From JAPKZH01 sp963715635 (GTDB taxonomy: Bacteria; Acidobacteriota; Aminicenantia; Aminicenantales; UBA4085), in contig OY970261.1 in the NCBI GenBank assembly GCA_963715635.1, positions 3,596,001 to 3,660,000 on the forward strand: a stretch of DNA of 64,000 bases, read 5' to 3'. The notes below the pieces were generated by a model. That model did no database searches. It was given only the letters and a program-made list of their open reading frames with translations, and was not told where the DNA came from. Both the position numbers and the translations under genes were made by a program. This document shows positions 8,207 through 15,098 of the stretch, piece by piece (position 1 is the stretch's first letter; the number at the start of each line of letters is the position of its first letter).

Positions 8207-9676
8207 ATGTGCGGCGTTATCGGTATCTTTAGCAACAGCAGCGTCTTCCGTGACCTCTACCAGGGGCTGCTATCCATCCAGCATCGGGGCCAGGACGCGG
8301 CTGGAATCATCACCTTCGACGGGCGCTTCCACACCAAGAAAGGCAACGGCCTGGTCCGCGATATATTTACTGCCGAGCACGCCCAGCGCCTGACCGGCAA
8401 CATCGGCCTCGGCCACACCCGCTATCCAACGATCGGCGGCGGCCGGGGCGAGGATGCCCAGCCCTTCCAGGTGAACTCGCCGTTCGGCATCATCATGGCC
8501 CACAACGGCAACGTCATCAATTACACCGAGCTCAAGCAGCTTCTCTTCGAGAAATACCACCGCCTGCTCAACTCCGACAACAACGTCGAGAGCATTCTCA
8601 ACGTCTTCGCCCAGGAGCTCGCCGACCAAAAAGCCCGGAAACTCAAGCCCGAGCACGTTTTCAAGGCCGTGCAGGGCGTATTCAAGAAGGTCAAGGGGAG
8701 CTACTCAGTCGTGGCCTACATCGCCGAACAGGGGATGGTCGCCTTCCGCGACCCCTACGGAATCAAGCCCCTTGCCTACGGAGTGCGGCGCGACGGGATT
8801 CTACCATCCTATGCCGTGGCCTCGGAAAGCGTCACGCTCAACATCATGAACTTCGGCGAGATCAAGAATGTCGGAGCCGGCCAGGCGATCTTTATCGACC
8901 AAAACCACAACTTCCATTCGCGCCAGATCGCCCGCTGCCCGCACTCTCCGTGCTTATTCGAATGGGTCTATTTTGCCCGCCCGGATTCGTTCATCGACGA
9001 GGTCAATGTGTACCGCTGCCGCATCAACCTTGGGCGCCTCCTGGCCGATGAGATCAAAAAGCACAACCTTCATATCGATGTCGTCGTGCCCGTCCCGGAT
9101 TCCGCCCGCGACGCGGCCATCGAAATCGCCCGCAAGCTCGACCTGAAATACCGCGAGGCGCTCGTTAAAAATCGCTATATCGGCCGCACCTTCATCATGC
9201 CCGCCGACAACGAGCGGAAAAGCTCGGTTCGCGCCAAACTCAACCCCATCGCCGGCGAGTTCAAGGACAAGGATGTGCTTCTCGTCAACGACAGCATCGT
9301 CCGGGGCAACACCTCGCGCGCCATCATCCAGATGGTCAGGGAGTGCGGGGCCAAGCATGTCTATTTCGCCGCGTACTCGCCGCCTCTCCGCTATCCCTGC
9401 GTGTACGGAATCGATATGCAGACAAGGACGGAATTCGTGGCGCGCCATTCCGATACCGAGCAGATTGCCAAGAAGATCGGCGCCGACAAAGTCATCTACC
9501 AGACCCTCGACAACCTGAAAAAGGCCGTGCGCATGGAAAACAAAAAGCTGAAGAATTTCTGCGCGGCCTGCTTCGACGGTTGTTATATCACGGGAGACGT
9601 CACCCCCGAATTGCTCAAGACCATCGAGAAAGAGCGAAAAGCCCTCCAGGAAAGCCAGCTCGAATTGAACCTATAA
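8207..9676 (+). CDS. purF: amidophosphoribosyltransferase
   Basis: 489 residues; catalyses the first committed step of purine synthesis, PRPP plus glutamine to phosphoribosylamine, in the cytoplasm. The protein starts MCGVIGIFSN: Cys2 becomes the N-terminal nucleophile after Met removal, so there is no propeptide. IQHRGQDAAGI and GHTRYPTIG belong to the Ntn glutaminase domain; the PRPP loop is VLLVNDSIVRGNTSRAI, where the usual DDS is NDS, a one-residue change in the acidic pair. C-terminal FCAACFDGCYITGD keeps Cys residues that ligate an Fe-S cluster in B. subtilis-type PurF. It stands alone, with no other pur gene nearby. Confidence 0.95.
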   Translation: MCGVIGIFSNSSVFRDLYQGLLSIQHRGQDAAGIITFDGRFHTKKGNGLVRDIFTAEHAQRLTGNIGLGHTRYPTIGGGRGEDAQPFQVNSPFGIIMAHNGNVINYTELKQLLFEKYHRLLNSDNNVESILNVFAQELADQKARKLKPEHVFKAVQGVFKKVKGSYSVVAYIAEQGMVAFRDPYGIKPLAYGVRRDGILPSYAVASESVTLNIMNFGEIKNVGAGQAIFIDQNHNFHSRQIARCPHSPCLFEWVYFARPDSFIDEVNVYRCRINLGRLLADEIKKHNLHIDVVVPVPDSARDAAIEIARKLDLKYREALVKNRYIGRTFIMPADNERKSSVRAKLNPIAGEFKDKDVLLVNDSIVRGNTSRAIIQMVRECGAKHVYFAAYSPPLRYPCVYGIDMQTRTEFVARHSDTEQIAKKIGADKVIYQTLDNLKKAVRMENKKLKNFCAACFDGCYITGDVTPELLKTIEKERKALQESQLELNL

Positions 9677-9691
9677 GCGAAGGCCGTTATC

Positions 9692-9715
9692 GGGGACGAA
9701 GTAGACAAAGTCCCC
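9692..9715. repeat. GGGGAC...GTCCCC hairpin
   Basis: Six-base arms GGGGAC (9692-9697) and GTCCCC (9710-9715) enclose a 12-base loop in the purF-rmd spacer. It has the same ends as the hairpins at 7506, 43721 and 57307. There is no T tract, so it is not a standard terminator. Confidence 0.45.
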
Positions 9716-9745
9716 AGATTGCGCCCCAACGATTGAGGAGGAAGG

Positions 9746-10702
9746 ATGAGAGTTCTGATCACGGGAATCACCGGGTTCGCCGGCAGCCATCTCGCCGAGT
9801 ACATTCTGGCCAATCATCCGGACGTCCGCCTCTACGGCATCGTCCGCTGGCGGAGCCGAATGGACAACATCAGCTCCATCGTCGGCAAAGTCGAGCTTCA
9901 CGAAGCCGATCTCAAAGACATCATTTCGCTCAGAAAATGCCTGGCTGAGATCAAGCCCGACCTCATCTTCCACTTGGCCGCCCAGAGCTTCGTTCCCACC
10001 TCCTGGAAGCTTCCTGCCGAGACGTTTGCCATCAACGCCGTCGGCCAGATCAATCTACTTGAAGCACTGCTCGGCCTCAAGCTGAACCCACGGATCCACG
10101 TGGCCGGGTCGAGCGAAGAGTACGGACAGGTCTTTCCCCATGAGGTCCCCATGAAAGAGACCAACCCCCTCCGGCCTTTGAGCCCCTACGCCGTGAGCAA
10201 GGTCGCCCAGGACCTCCTGGCCTGGCAATACTTCAAAAGTTACGGCATGAGGACCGTGCGGACGCGCGGGTTCAACCATACCGGGCCGCGGCGCGGCGAT
10301 GTTTTCGTCACCTCGAATTTCGCCAAACAGCTGGCCGAGATCGAGAAGGGGAAAAGAGAGCCGGTGATCCAGGTGGGCAACCTGGAGGCCAAACGGGATT
10401 TTACCGATGTGCGCGACATCGTGCGCGGCTATTGGCTCAGCCTGGAAAAGGGCGAGGACGGAGACGTCTACAATATCGGGACCGGAAAAGCGTATTCCAT
10501 GAAGGAAGTCCTGGACATGCTGCTCGCCTTGAGCAAGGTGAAAGTCAAAGTCAAGGTCGACCCGGCCAGGCTACGGCCGTCGGATGTGCCCATCCTTCTC
10601 TCGGACTGCAGCAAGTTCGTCTCGCTCACAGGATGGAAGCCAAAGATTCCGCTGAAGAAGACATTCCAAGATCTTTTGAATTATTGGCGGGAAAGAGCCT
10701 GA
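9746..10702 (+). CDS. GDP-6-deoxy-D-mannose reductase-like SDR (Rmd family)
   Basis: 318-residue extended short-chain dehydrogenase/reductase. Gly-rich cofactor site GITGFAGSHLAE, then FHLAAQSFV, the Ser/Tyr/Lys site as GSSEEYG and YAVSKVAQD, NHTGPRRG, and VGNLEAKRDFTDVRD, which is characteristic of Rmd-like reductases. Rmd reduces the 4-keto intermediate made by Gmd to GDP-D-rhamnose. AGGAGGAAGG precedes the ATG by a few bases. It is followed 8 bp later by a paralogue. UDP- or GDP-sugar 4-epimerase activity is an alternative. Confidence 0.82.
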   Translation: MRVLITGITGFAGSHLAEYILANHPDVRLYGIVRWRSRMDNISSIVGKVELHEADLKDIISLRKCLAEIKPDLIFHLAAQSFVPTSWKLPAETFAINAVGQINLLEALLGLKLNPRIHVAGSSEEYGQVFPHEVPMKETNPLRPLSPYAVSKVAQDLLAWQYFKSYGMRTVRTRGFNHTGPRRGDVFVTSNFAKQLAEIEKGKREPVIQVGNLEAKRDFTDVRDIVRGYWLSLEKGEDGDVYNIGTGKAYSMKEVLDMLLALSKVKVKVKVDPARLRPSDVPILLSDCSKFVSLTGWKPKIPLKKTFQDLLNYWRERA

Positions 10703-10710
10703 TCTTGGCC

Positions 10711-11880
10711 ATGGCAGACAAAAAGGTTTTTATCACGGGCGCGACAGGGTTTGTCGGCCGCCACCTCATCCGTCACCTCGCCTCTGCCAAAAAGCCCCGC
10801 TATAAAATATTCGGCTCCTGTTATCCGGAAAGGCCCGACCATTGCATCGACCTGTACGCACAATTTCCGGCCCTGGAGCTCCTCCATCTGGATTTGCGCT
10901 CCGCAGAATCCGTCGCGGAAGCCGTCAAAGGCATCAAGCCGGACTGGATTTTTCATCTCGCGGCAGTCTCTCAAGTCCGCCTGTCGTGGGAGAACCGGCG
11001 GGAAACGATTGAAACGAATTTAATGGGCACGTTTGACCTTTACGAGGCGCTTCGCCAACACTCCCCCAAAACGCGAGTTCTTTTTATCAGCTCTTCTGAC
11101 GTTTATGGATGCCTGACGCCTAAGGGGAGGGTCTTCCGGGAAGATGACCGGGGCGGCGCCGTCAGTCCTTATGCCTTCAGCAAGATCAGCGGTGAGATTC
11201 TGAGTGAATTCTACGCGGCGGCCGAAAAACTGGACATCGTCATTGCCCGGCCGTTCCCCCATACAGGCCCGGGCCAGAGCGCGGATTTCGTGTGCGCCGA
11301 CTGGGCCCGCCAGATCGCCCTGATCGAAAAAACGCCTGGTTCGCGGTCGGGAAACCGTTCTTCCGTGATTCAAGTGGGGAACCTTGCGATTCGACGAGAC
11401 TTTTCCGACGTCCGTGACGTCATCCGCGCCTACCGATTGCTCTTGGATAAGGGCCGCCGCGGCGAAATCTATAATGTCTGCTCGGGCCGGGCGCCGTCGC
11501 TTCAAACGATCCTCGACATTCTTCTCTCCCTGTCCCCCGCAAAAATCGATGTTCAGGTTGACCCGGCGAAAATCCGGAAAACGGATATTCCATATCTCGC
11601 CGGCAGCCACCGGAAAATCAGTCAAGAAACGGACTGGAGACCGCGTTTCGACCTAAAAAAAACTCTCGGAGATTTATTGGACGATTGGCGGAATCAATTT
11701 GGAGGGGAAGACCCCTTCCAACGGGCGCCGGGAAGACCCGGCCGCCCTGCCTCCCCTTCTTGGGCGGGGCATGAAACCCCGCCCTGCGACCAAGGGGGCG
11801 ACTCCCCCTTGGAACCCTCTCGAGCGGTTGATATGCCCCGTGGCAAGCCACGGGGCATATCAACCGCTCGTAAGATTTAA
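10711..11880 (+). CDS. second Rmd-like NAD(P)-dependent sugar-nucleotide reductase/epimerase, with repeat-derived tail
   Basis: The enzyme part is about 330 residues: GATGFVGRHLIRHL, FHLAAVSQVR, SSSDVYG, YAFSKISGE (Tyr-x-x-x-Lys) and VGNLAIRRDFSDVRD, parallel to the gene upstream, so this is a diverged tandem duplicate. The start ATG at 10711 lies 8 bp after the first reductase. After DLLDDWRNQ the frame runs into the GC-rich repeat at 11694-11872 and gains about 60 residues rich in Pro, Gly and Arg; the original stop has evidently been lost. Whether the tail is tolerated is unknown. The product may use a related GDP-sugar. Confidence 0.8.
   Translation: MADKKVFITGATGFVGRHLIRHLASAKKPRYKIFGSCYPERPDHCIDLYAQFPALELLHLDLRSAESVAEAVKGIKPDWIFHLAAVSQVRLSWENRRETIETNLMGTFDLYEALRQHSPKTRVLFISSSDVYGCLTPKGRVFREDDRGGAVSPYAFSKISGEILSEFYAAAEKLDIVIARPFPHTGPGQSADFVCADWARQIALIEKTPGSRSGNRSSVIQVGNLAIRRDFSDVRDVIRAYRLLLDKGRRGEIYNVCSGRAPSLQTILDILLSLSPAKIDVQVDPAKIRKTDIPYLAGSHRKISQETDWRPRFDLKKTLGDLLDDWRNQFGGEDPFQRAPGRPGRPASPSWAGHETPPCDQGGDSPLEPSRAVDMPRGKPRGISTARKI
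11694..11872 (+). repeat. long GC-rich dispersed repeat, copy A, ending in a perfect hairpin
   Basis: From TCAATTTGGAGGGGAAG to the hairpin arms, this matches in inverted orientation the sequence at 14831-14997 almost base for base over about 135 bp. It ends in a long hairpin whose arms are GAGCGGTTGATATGCCCCG and its complement around an AA loop. In copy B the hairpin is shorter: the six-base GATATG and its complement CATATC are both missing, so the stem is kept in both. It contributes the last ~60 codons of the gene it ends. Confidence 0.88.
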
Positions 11881-11887
11881 AGATCCA

Positions 11888-12859
11888 ATGGAACACCGGA
11901 AACATTCGAAAAAAGTTTTGGTCACAGGGGGAGCCGGCTATATCGGTTCGCTTCTCTGCGGAGAGCTGCTTTTTCGCGGCAACCGTGTCACCGTTATCGA
12001 TAATTTGACATTCGGCGGGAACTCGCTCCTGGGCTATACCGCGCATCCCCATTTCGCCTTCCACAAAGCCGATGTCTGCGACCGGAGAAGCCTGGAGCCC
12101 TACTTCAGCGGCGTCGATAGTGTCATCCACCTGGCGGCCATCGTGGGCTTTCCCGCTTGCCAGAAGGCAGGCCACGAGGCGTCCGTCAAATGCAACCTTG
12201 ACGGCACAGCCAACGTCTTTGAGCTCGCCGAGCAGCACGGCGCTCAGCGCTTCGTTTTTTCTTCCACCTACAGCAATTATGGACTCGCCGACGACGGCAA
12301 GCCGGTGACCGAAGATTCTCCCCTCAACCCCCAATCGCTTTACGCGGAAACCAAGATCGGCGCGGAAAACTACCTGCTCGAGCAGGGGAAGCGCTCGCCG
12401 TGCGCGCCAGTCATCCTGCGGCTGGCGACCCTTTTCGGGCCTTCGCCGCGGACTCGCTTTGACCTGATCATCAATCAGTTTGTATTCGAGGCAGTCCAAA
12501 AGCGAAAGCTCGTCATTTACCAGAAGGAGTTCAACCGCTCCTTCGTCCACATCCGGGACATCGGGCGAGCCTTCCGCATGATGCTCGACGCTCCTCTGAG
12601 AGATGTGCAGAACCAGGTCTTCAACGTGGGGTCCAACAGCGGAAATTGCACGAAGGAGGAGATCGTCAGGCTGATTCAGAAGTACGTGCCGGGCGTCGAG
12701 GTAGAGTACAAAGACCTCCATTTTGACGGCGATATGAGGGACATCAAGGTTTCATTCAATAAGATAGAGCGCGTCCTAGGCTATAAAGCCCAAATTACGG
12801 TCGAACAGGGGATCAGGGAGATGGCCGGGGCGATCCAGTCCGGGTTCCTCATCAAATAA
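11888..12859 (+). CDS. NAD-dependent epimerase/dehydratase (sugar-nucleotide SDR)
   Basis: 323 residues. VLVTGGAGYIGSLLCGELL is the NAD site of UDP-glucose 4-epimerase-like SDRs; VIHLAAIVG, SSTYSNYG and YAETKIGAEN give the catalytic Ser/Tyr/Lys, and RSFVHIRDIGRAF binds the nucleotide sugar. Product sugar is unknown. I start at ATG 11888: the longer open frame upstream only reads the repeat copy A, and the same artificial N-terminus occurs at copy B. The gene lies between the repeat and the convergent rfbB. Confidence 0.85.
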   Translation: MEHRKHSKKVLVTGGAGYIGSLLCGELLFRGNRVTVIDNLTFGGNSLLGYTAHPHFAFHKADVCDRRSLEPYFSGVDSVIHLAAIVGFPACQKAGHEASVKCNLDGTANVFELAEQHGAQRFVFSSTYSNYGLADDGKPVTEDSPLNPQSLYAETKIGAENYLLEQGKRSPCAPVILRLATLFGPSPRTRFDLIINQFVFEAVQKRKLVIYQKEFNRSFVHIRDIGRAFRMMLDAPLRDVQNQVFNVGSNSGNCTKEEIVRLIQKYVPGVEVEYKDLHFDGDMRDIKVSFNKIERVLGYKAQITVEQGIREMAGAIQSGFLIK

Positions 12860-12926
12860 GAGACTGTATCACGTATATTTCGGGGACGGGATCAGAAACG
12901 TCTCTAGGCTCTCCCCAAGCTTGCCG

Positions 12927-14030
12927 CTATGTTCTATCTTTATAATACGCGTCGTAGAAGGATTTGAACTCGGCGCTGCGCTCCTTGAGCCTCCGCCACC
13001 ACCACTCATTTTCTGCATACCAGCGCACGGTCGCAGCCAGCCCCGCCTCAAACTCGGCTTCGGGCCTCCATCCCAGCTTGCGAAGCTTCCGGCAGTTGAG
13101 TGCATACCGCCGATCATGCCCCAGACGGTCCGGCACAAACCGGATGAGATCGCGGCTCTTGCCCAGGTGCTTTAGGATCCGCTTGGCCACATCGATGTTC
13201 CGGACTTCGTTGTTGGCGCCGATGTTATAGGCCTCACCGACGATCCCCCCCTTGATGACGAAATCGATCGCCCGGCAGTTGTCCCCGACGTGCAGCCAGT
13301 CCCGGACATTGGCTCCTTTTCCGTAAAGCGGCAGGCTTTTCCCTTCCAGGGCATTCGTGACAAAAAGTGGGATGAACTTCTCCGGATACTGGAAGGGGCC
13401 ATAATTGTTGCTGGGACGGACGATGATAATCGGCAATCCATATGTCACAAAATACGCATAGGCCAGCCTATCGGCCCCTGCCTTGCTCCCCGAGTAAGGC
13501 GACGACGGGTTGAGCGGGTCGTCCTCGCTGAAAAATCCCTCATCGCGGCTGCCGTAAACTTCATCCGTAGAGACATGGATGAAGAATTCGACCGTCGGCG
13601 TCCGGCGGAGCGCCTCGAGCAGGACAAATGTCCCGTAGACATCCGTCAGGACAAACTCGCCGGCGTCCATGATCGAGCGGTCAACGTGGGTTTCGGCGGC
13701 AAAATGGACGACCCCTTGAACCCGCTTGAACACCTGATTCACGATGTCTTTGTCCCGGATGTCGCCGTGAATAAATTCGTAGCGAGGATCCGCCTCGATG
13801 GCCGTCAAATTATCCAGATTTCCCGCGTACGTCAGCTTGTCCAGGTTGATGATTCTCGTATTCTTATAATGCTTCAAGACATAATGGATGTAATTGCTGC
13901 CGATGAACCCGGCCCCGCCGGTCACGAGCAGTGTTTTCCCCTCGATGCTTCGCTCTTGAACCCGATTTTTGCCGGAGCGGCTCGCCGGCGCTTTCTTCAA
14001 TTTCTTGGGATTATCCTTTTTGGCAGCCAT
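12927..14030 (-). CDS. rfbB: dTDP-glucose 4,6-dehydratase
   Basis: 367 residues. After a Lys-rich N-terminal extension of about 30 residues (MAAKKDNPKKLKKAPASR) comes LLVTGGAGFIGSNYIHYVL, LDKLTYAGNLDNL, HFAAETHVDRSI, STDEVYG and YSGSKAGAD with the Tyr-x-x-x-Lys, and PSNNYGPFQYPEKFIPLF, a clear RmlB signature. It converts dTDP-glucose to dTDP-4-keto-6-deoxyglucose in the cytoplasm. AGGAGG precedes the ATG. rfbA and rfbC lie at 21.7-23.3 kb on the same strand; I see no rfbD, so the final sugar may not be rhamnose, or rfbD is elsewhere. The charged extension is unusual for the family. Confidence 0.93.
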   Translation of the reverse strand: MAAKKDNPKKLKKAPASRSGKNRVQERSIEGKTLLVTGGAGFIGSNYIHYVLKHYKNTRIINLDKLTYAGNLDNLTAIEADPRYEFIHGDIRDKDIVNQVFKRVQGVVHFAAETHVDRSIMDAGEFVLTDVYGTFVLLEALRRTPTVEFFIHVSTDEVYGSRDEGFFSEDDPLNPSSPYSGSKAGADRLAYAYFVTYGLPIIIVRPSNNYGPFQYPEKFIPLFVTNALEGKSLPLYGKGANVRDWLHVGDNCRAIDFVIKGGIVGEAYNIGANNEVRNIDVAKRILKHLGKSRDLIRFVPDRLGHDRRYALNCRKLRKLGWRPEAEFEAGLAATVRWYAENEWWWRRLKERSAEFKSFYDAYYKDRT

Positions 14031-14150
14031 TTTTCCTCCTTATGACAGTCCCTATGTCAATGGCGCAGCCTTGAGAAAATAATCTATCATTTTGACGTCC
14101 TTTTTAAAAGAGGGAATGGCTTCGAATTCCTCATTCAAAAAAGACGTGTA

Positions 14151-14180
14151 TTGACAATACAGATTATTATGCGCATAATA
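14151..14180 (+). promoter_or_regulatory. toxin-antitoxin promoter with overlapping palindromic operator
   Basis: Consensus -35 TTGACA (14151-14156), 17-bp spacer, and CATAAT (14174-14179) as -10. A perfect 16-bp palindrome TATTATGCGCATAATA spans 14165-14180 and covers the -10. Ribbon-helix-helix antitoxins typically repress their own operon through such a site. The ATG at 14199 is about 13 bases beyond the predicted transcript start. Confidence 0.7.
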
Positions 14181-14198
14181 TATACGTATCGACATCAA

Positions 14199-14432
14199 AT
14201 GCAAAGATTAAATATCACTCTTCCGGATGAGATTGCGAAGAATCTTGATTCTATTCCTAATAAAAGCCGCTATATTGCTGCCGCTCTAAAGGAAAAAATG
14301 GAAAAAGAAAAAAAGCAAAAACTGGACGCCCTGCTCTGCGAAGGGTATCAGACGACCAAAGAAGAAGACAAAGCCCTCGATAAAGATTGGGAAAAGGCCA
14401 CCCTCGAAGGCTGGGATAAGACGCGGACATAG
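14199..14432 (+). CDS. ribbon-helix-helix antitoxin of a MazEF-type module
   Basis: 77 residues. MQRLNITLPDEIAKNLDSI followed by NKSRYIAAALKEKM is a ribbon-helix-helix DNA-binding fold: a beta strand of alternating polar residues then two helices. The acidic/basic tail (TTKEEDKALDKDWEKATLEGW) would wrap the toxin. I use the ATG at 14199, which begins the RHH strand; an upstream in-frame ATG at 14151 would sit on the -35 box. The toxin gene starts 3 bp after its stop. It should neutralise the toxin and repress the operon at 14165-14180. Confidence 0.82.
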   Translation: MQRLNITLPDEIAKNLDSIPNKSRYIAAALKEKMEKEKKQKLDALLCEGYQTTKEEDKALDKDWEKATLEGWDKTRT

Positions 14433-14435
14433 TCC

Positions 14436-14783
14436 ATGGACGCGAAATTCCCGCGTCACGGGGAGATCTGGCTCGTTTCTCTTGAGCCGGTCATCGGCAG
14501 CGAAATCGGGAAGACGCGCCCCGCTGTTGTTATCTCGAACGACAGAAACAATCAGTTCGCTGACACAATAACTGTGGTTCCCTTGACCTCAAAAACCGAA
14601 AAGATCTATCCATTTGAAGTTTTTTTGTCTCAAGCCGAAACGCATCTGGCTCAGGATTCAAAAGCCAAAGCGAATCAAATCCGGACCGTCGATAAAAAAA
14701 GGCTGGTTAAGCTGATGGCCGATCTTCCCCCCGATAAATTGGCCGCACTTAAGCAGGCCGTCTGTATCCACCTTGGAATATAG
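14436..14783 (+). CDS. MazF/PemK-type mRNA interferase toxin
   Basis: 115 residues. HGEIWLVSLEPVIGSEIGKTRPAVVISND is the family N-terminal beta barrel with the catalytic-site Arg in KTRPAVV, followed by VVPLTSK and SKAKANQIRTVDKKRLV, where the Ser/Thr-x-x-x-x-x-x-Q-I-R-T loop completes the active site. MazF toxins cut mRNA at short motifs, which cannot be predicted here. Cotranscribed with the antitoxin. The pair sits immediately before repeat copy B. Confidence 0.92.
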   Translation: MDAKFPRHGEIWLVSLEPVIGSEIGKTRPAVVISNDRNNQFADTITVVPLTSKTEKIYPFEVFLSQAETHLAQDSKAKANQIRTVDKKRLVKLMADLPPDKLAALKQAVCIHLGI

Positions 14784-14830
14784 GTCGGCGTTCTTCTCCC
14801 GCTCCTCATCCCCTGCAGCTCGCTTATCTT

Positions 14831-14997
14831 AACGAGCGGTTCCCCGTGGCTTGCCGCGGGGAACCGCTCGAGAGGGTTCCAAGGGGGAGTCGCCCCCTTG
14901 GTCGCAGGGCGGGGTTTCATGCCCCGCCCAAGAAGGGGAGGCAGGGCGGCCGGGTCTTCCCGGCGCCCGTTGGAAGGGGTCTTCCCCTCCAAATTGA
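14831..14997 (-). repeat. long GC-rich dispersed repeat, copy B (inverted relative to copy A)
   Basis: Reverse complement of 11694-11872, nearly identical over the whole shared length. It ends (toward 14831) in a hairpin with arms CGAGCGGTTCCCCG and its complement. The 315-bp spacer 14784-15098 holds little else: after 15000 only the leader of the next gene with AGGAG seven bases before its ATG. Copies A and B enclose the epimerase, rfbB and the toxin-antitoxin pair. Confidence 0.88.
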
Positions 14998-15098
14998 CTG
15001 ACCGGATCTCGGTTGGACACCCAAGGCTACGGTCATCGCGAAAAAGTCCGTTGACGGAAGAGCGAGATCGTGATAATTGAGTTCAAAAGGAGTCCCTC

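Noticed and set aside
11699..11887. 63-residue N-terminal extension of the epimerase
   Set aside because: It only translates repeat copy A; the same peptide appears at copy B in front of unrelated DNA.
11618..12721. 367-codon minus-strand frame opposite the epimerase
   Set aside because: Antisense shadow of a clear SDR gene in GC-rich DNA; no homology features.
13290..14045. 251-codon plus-strand frame opposite rfbB
   Set aside because: Shadow of rfbB on the other strand.
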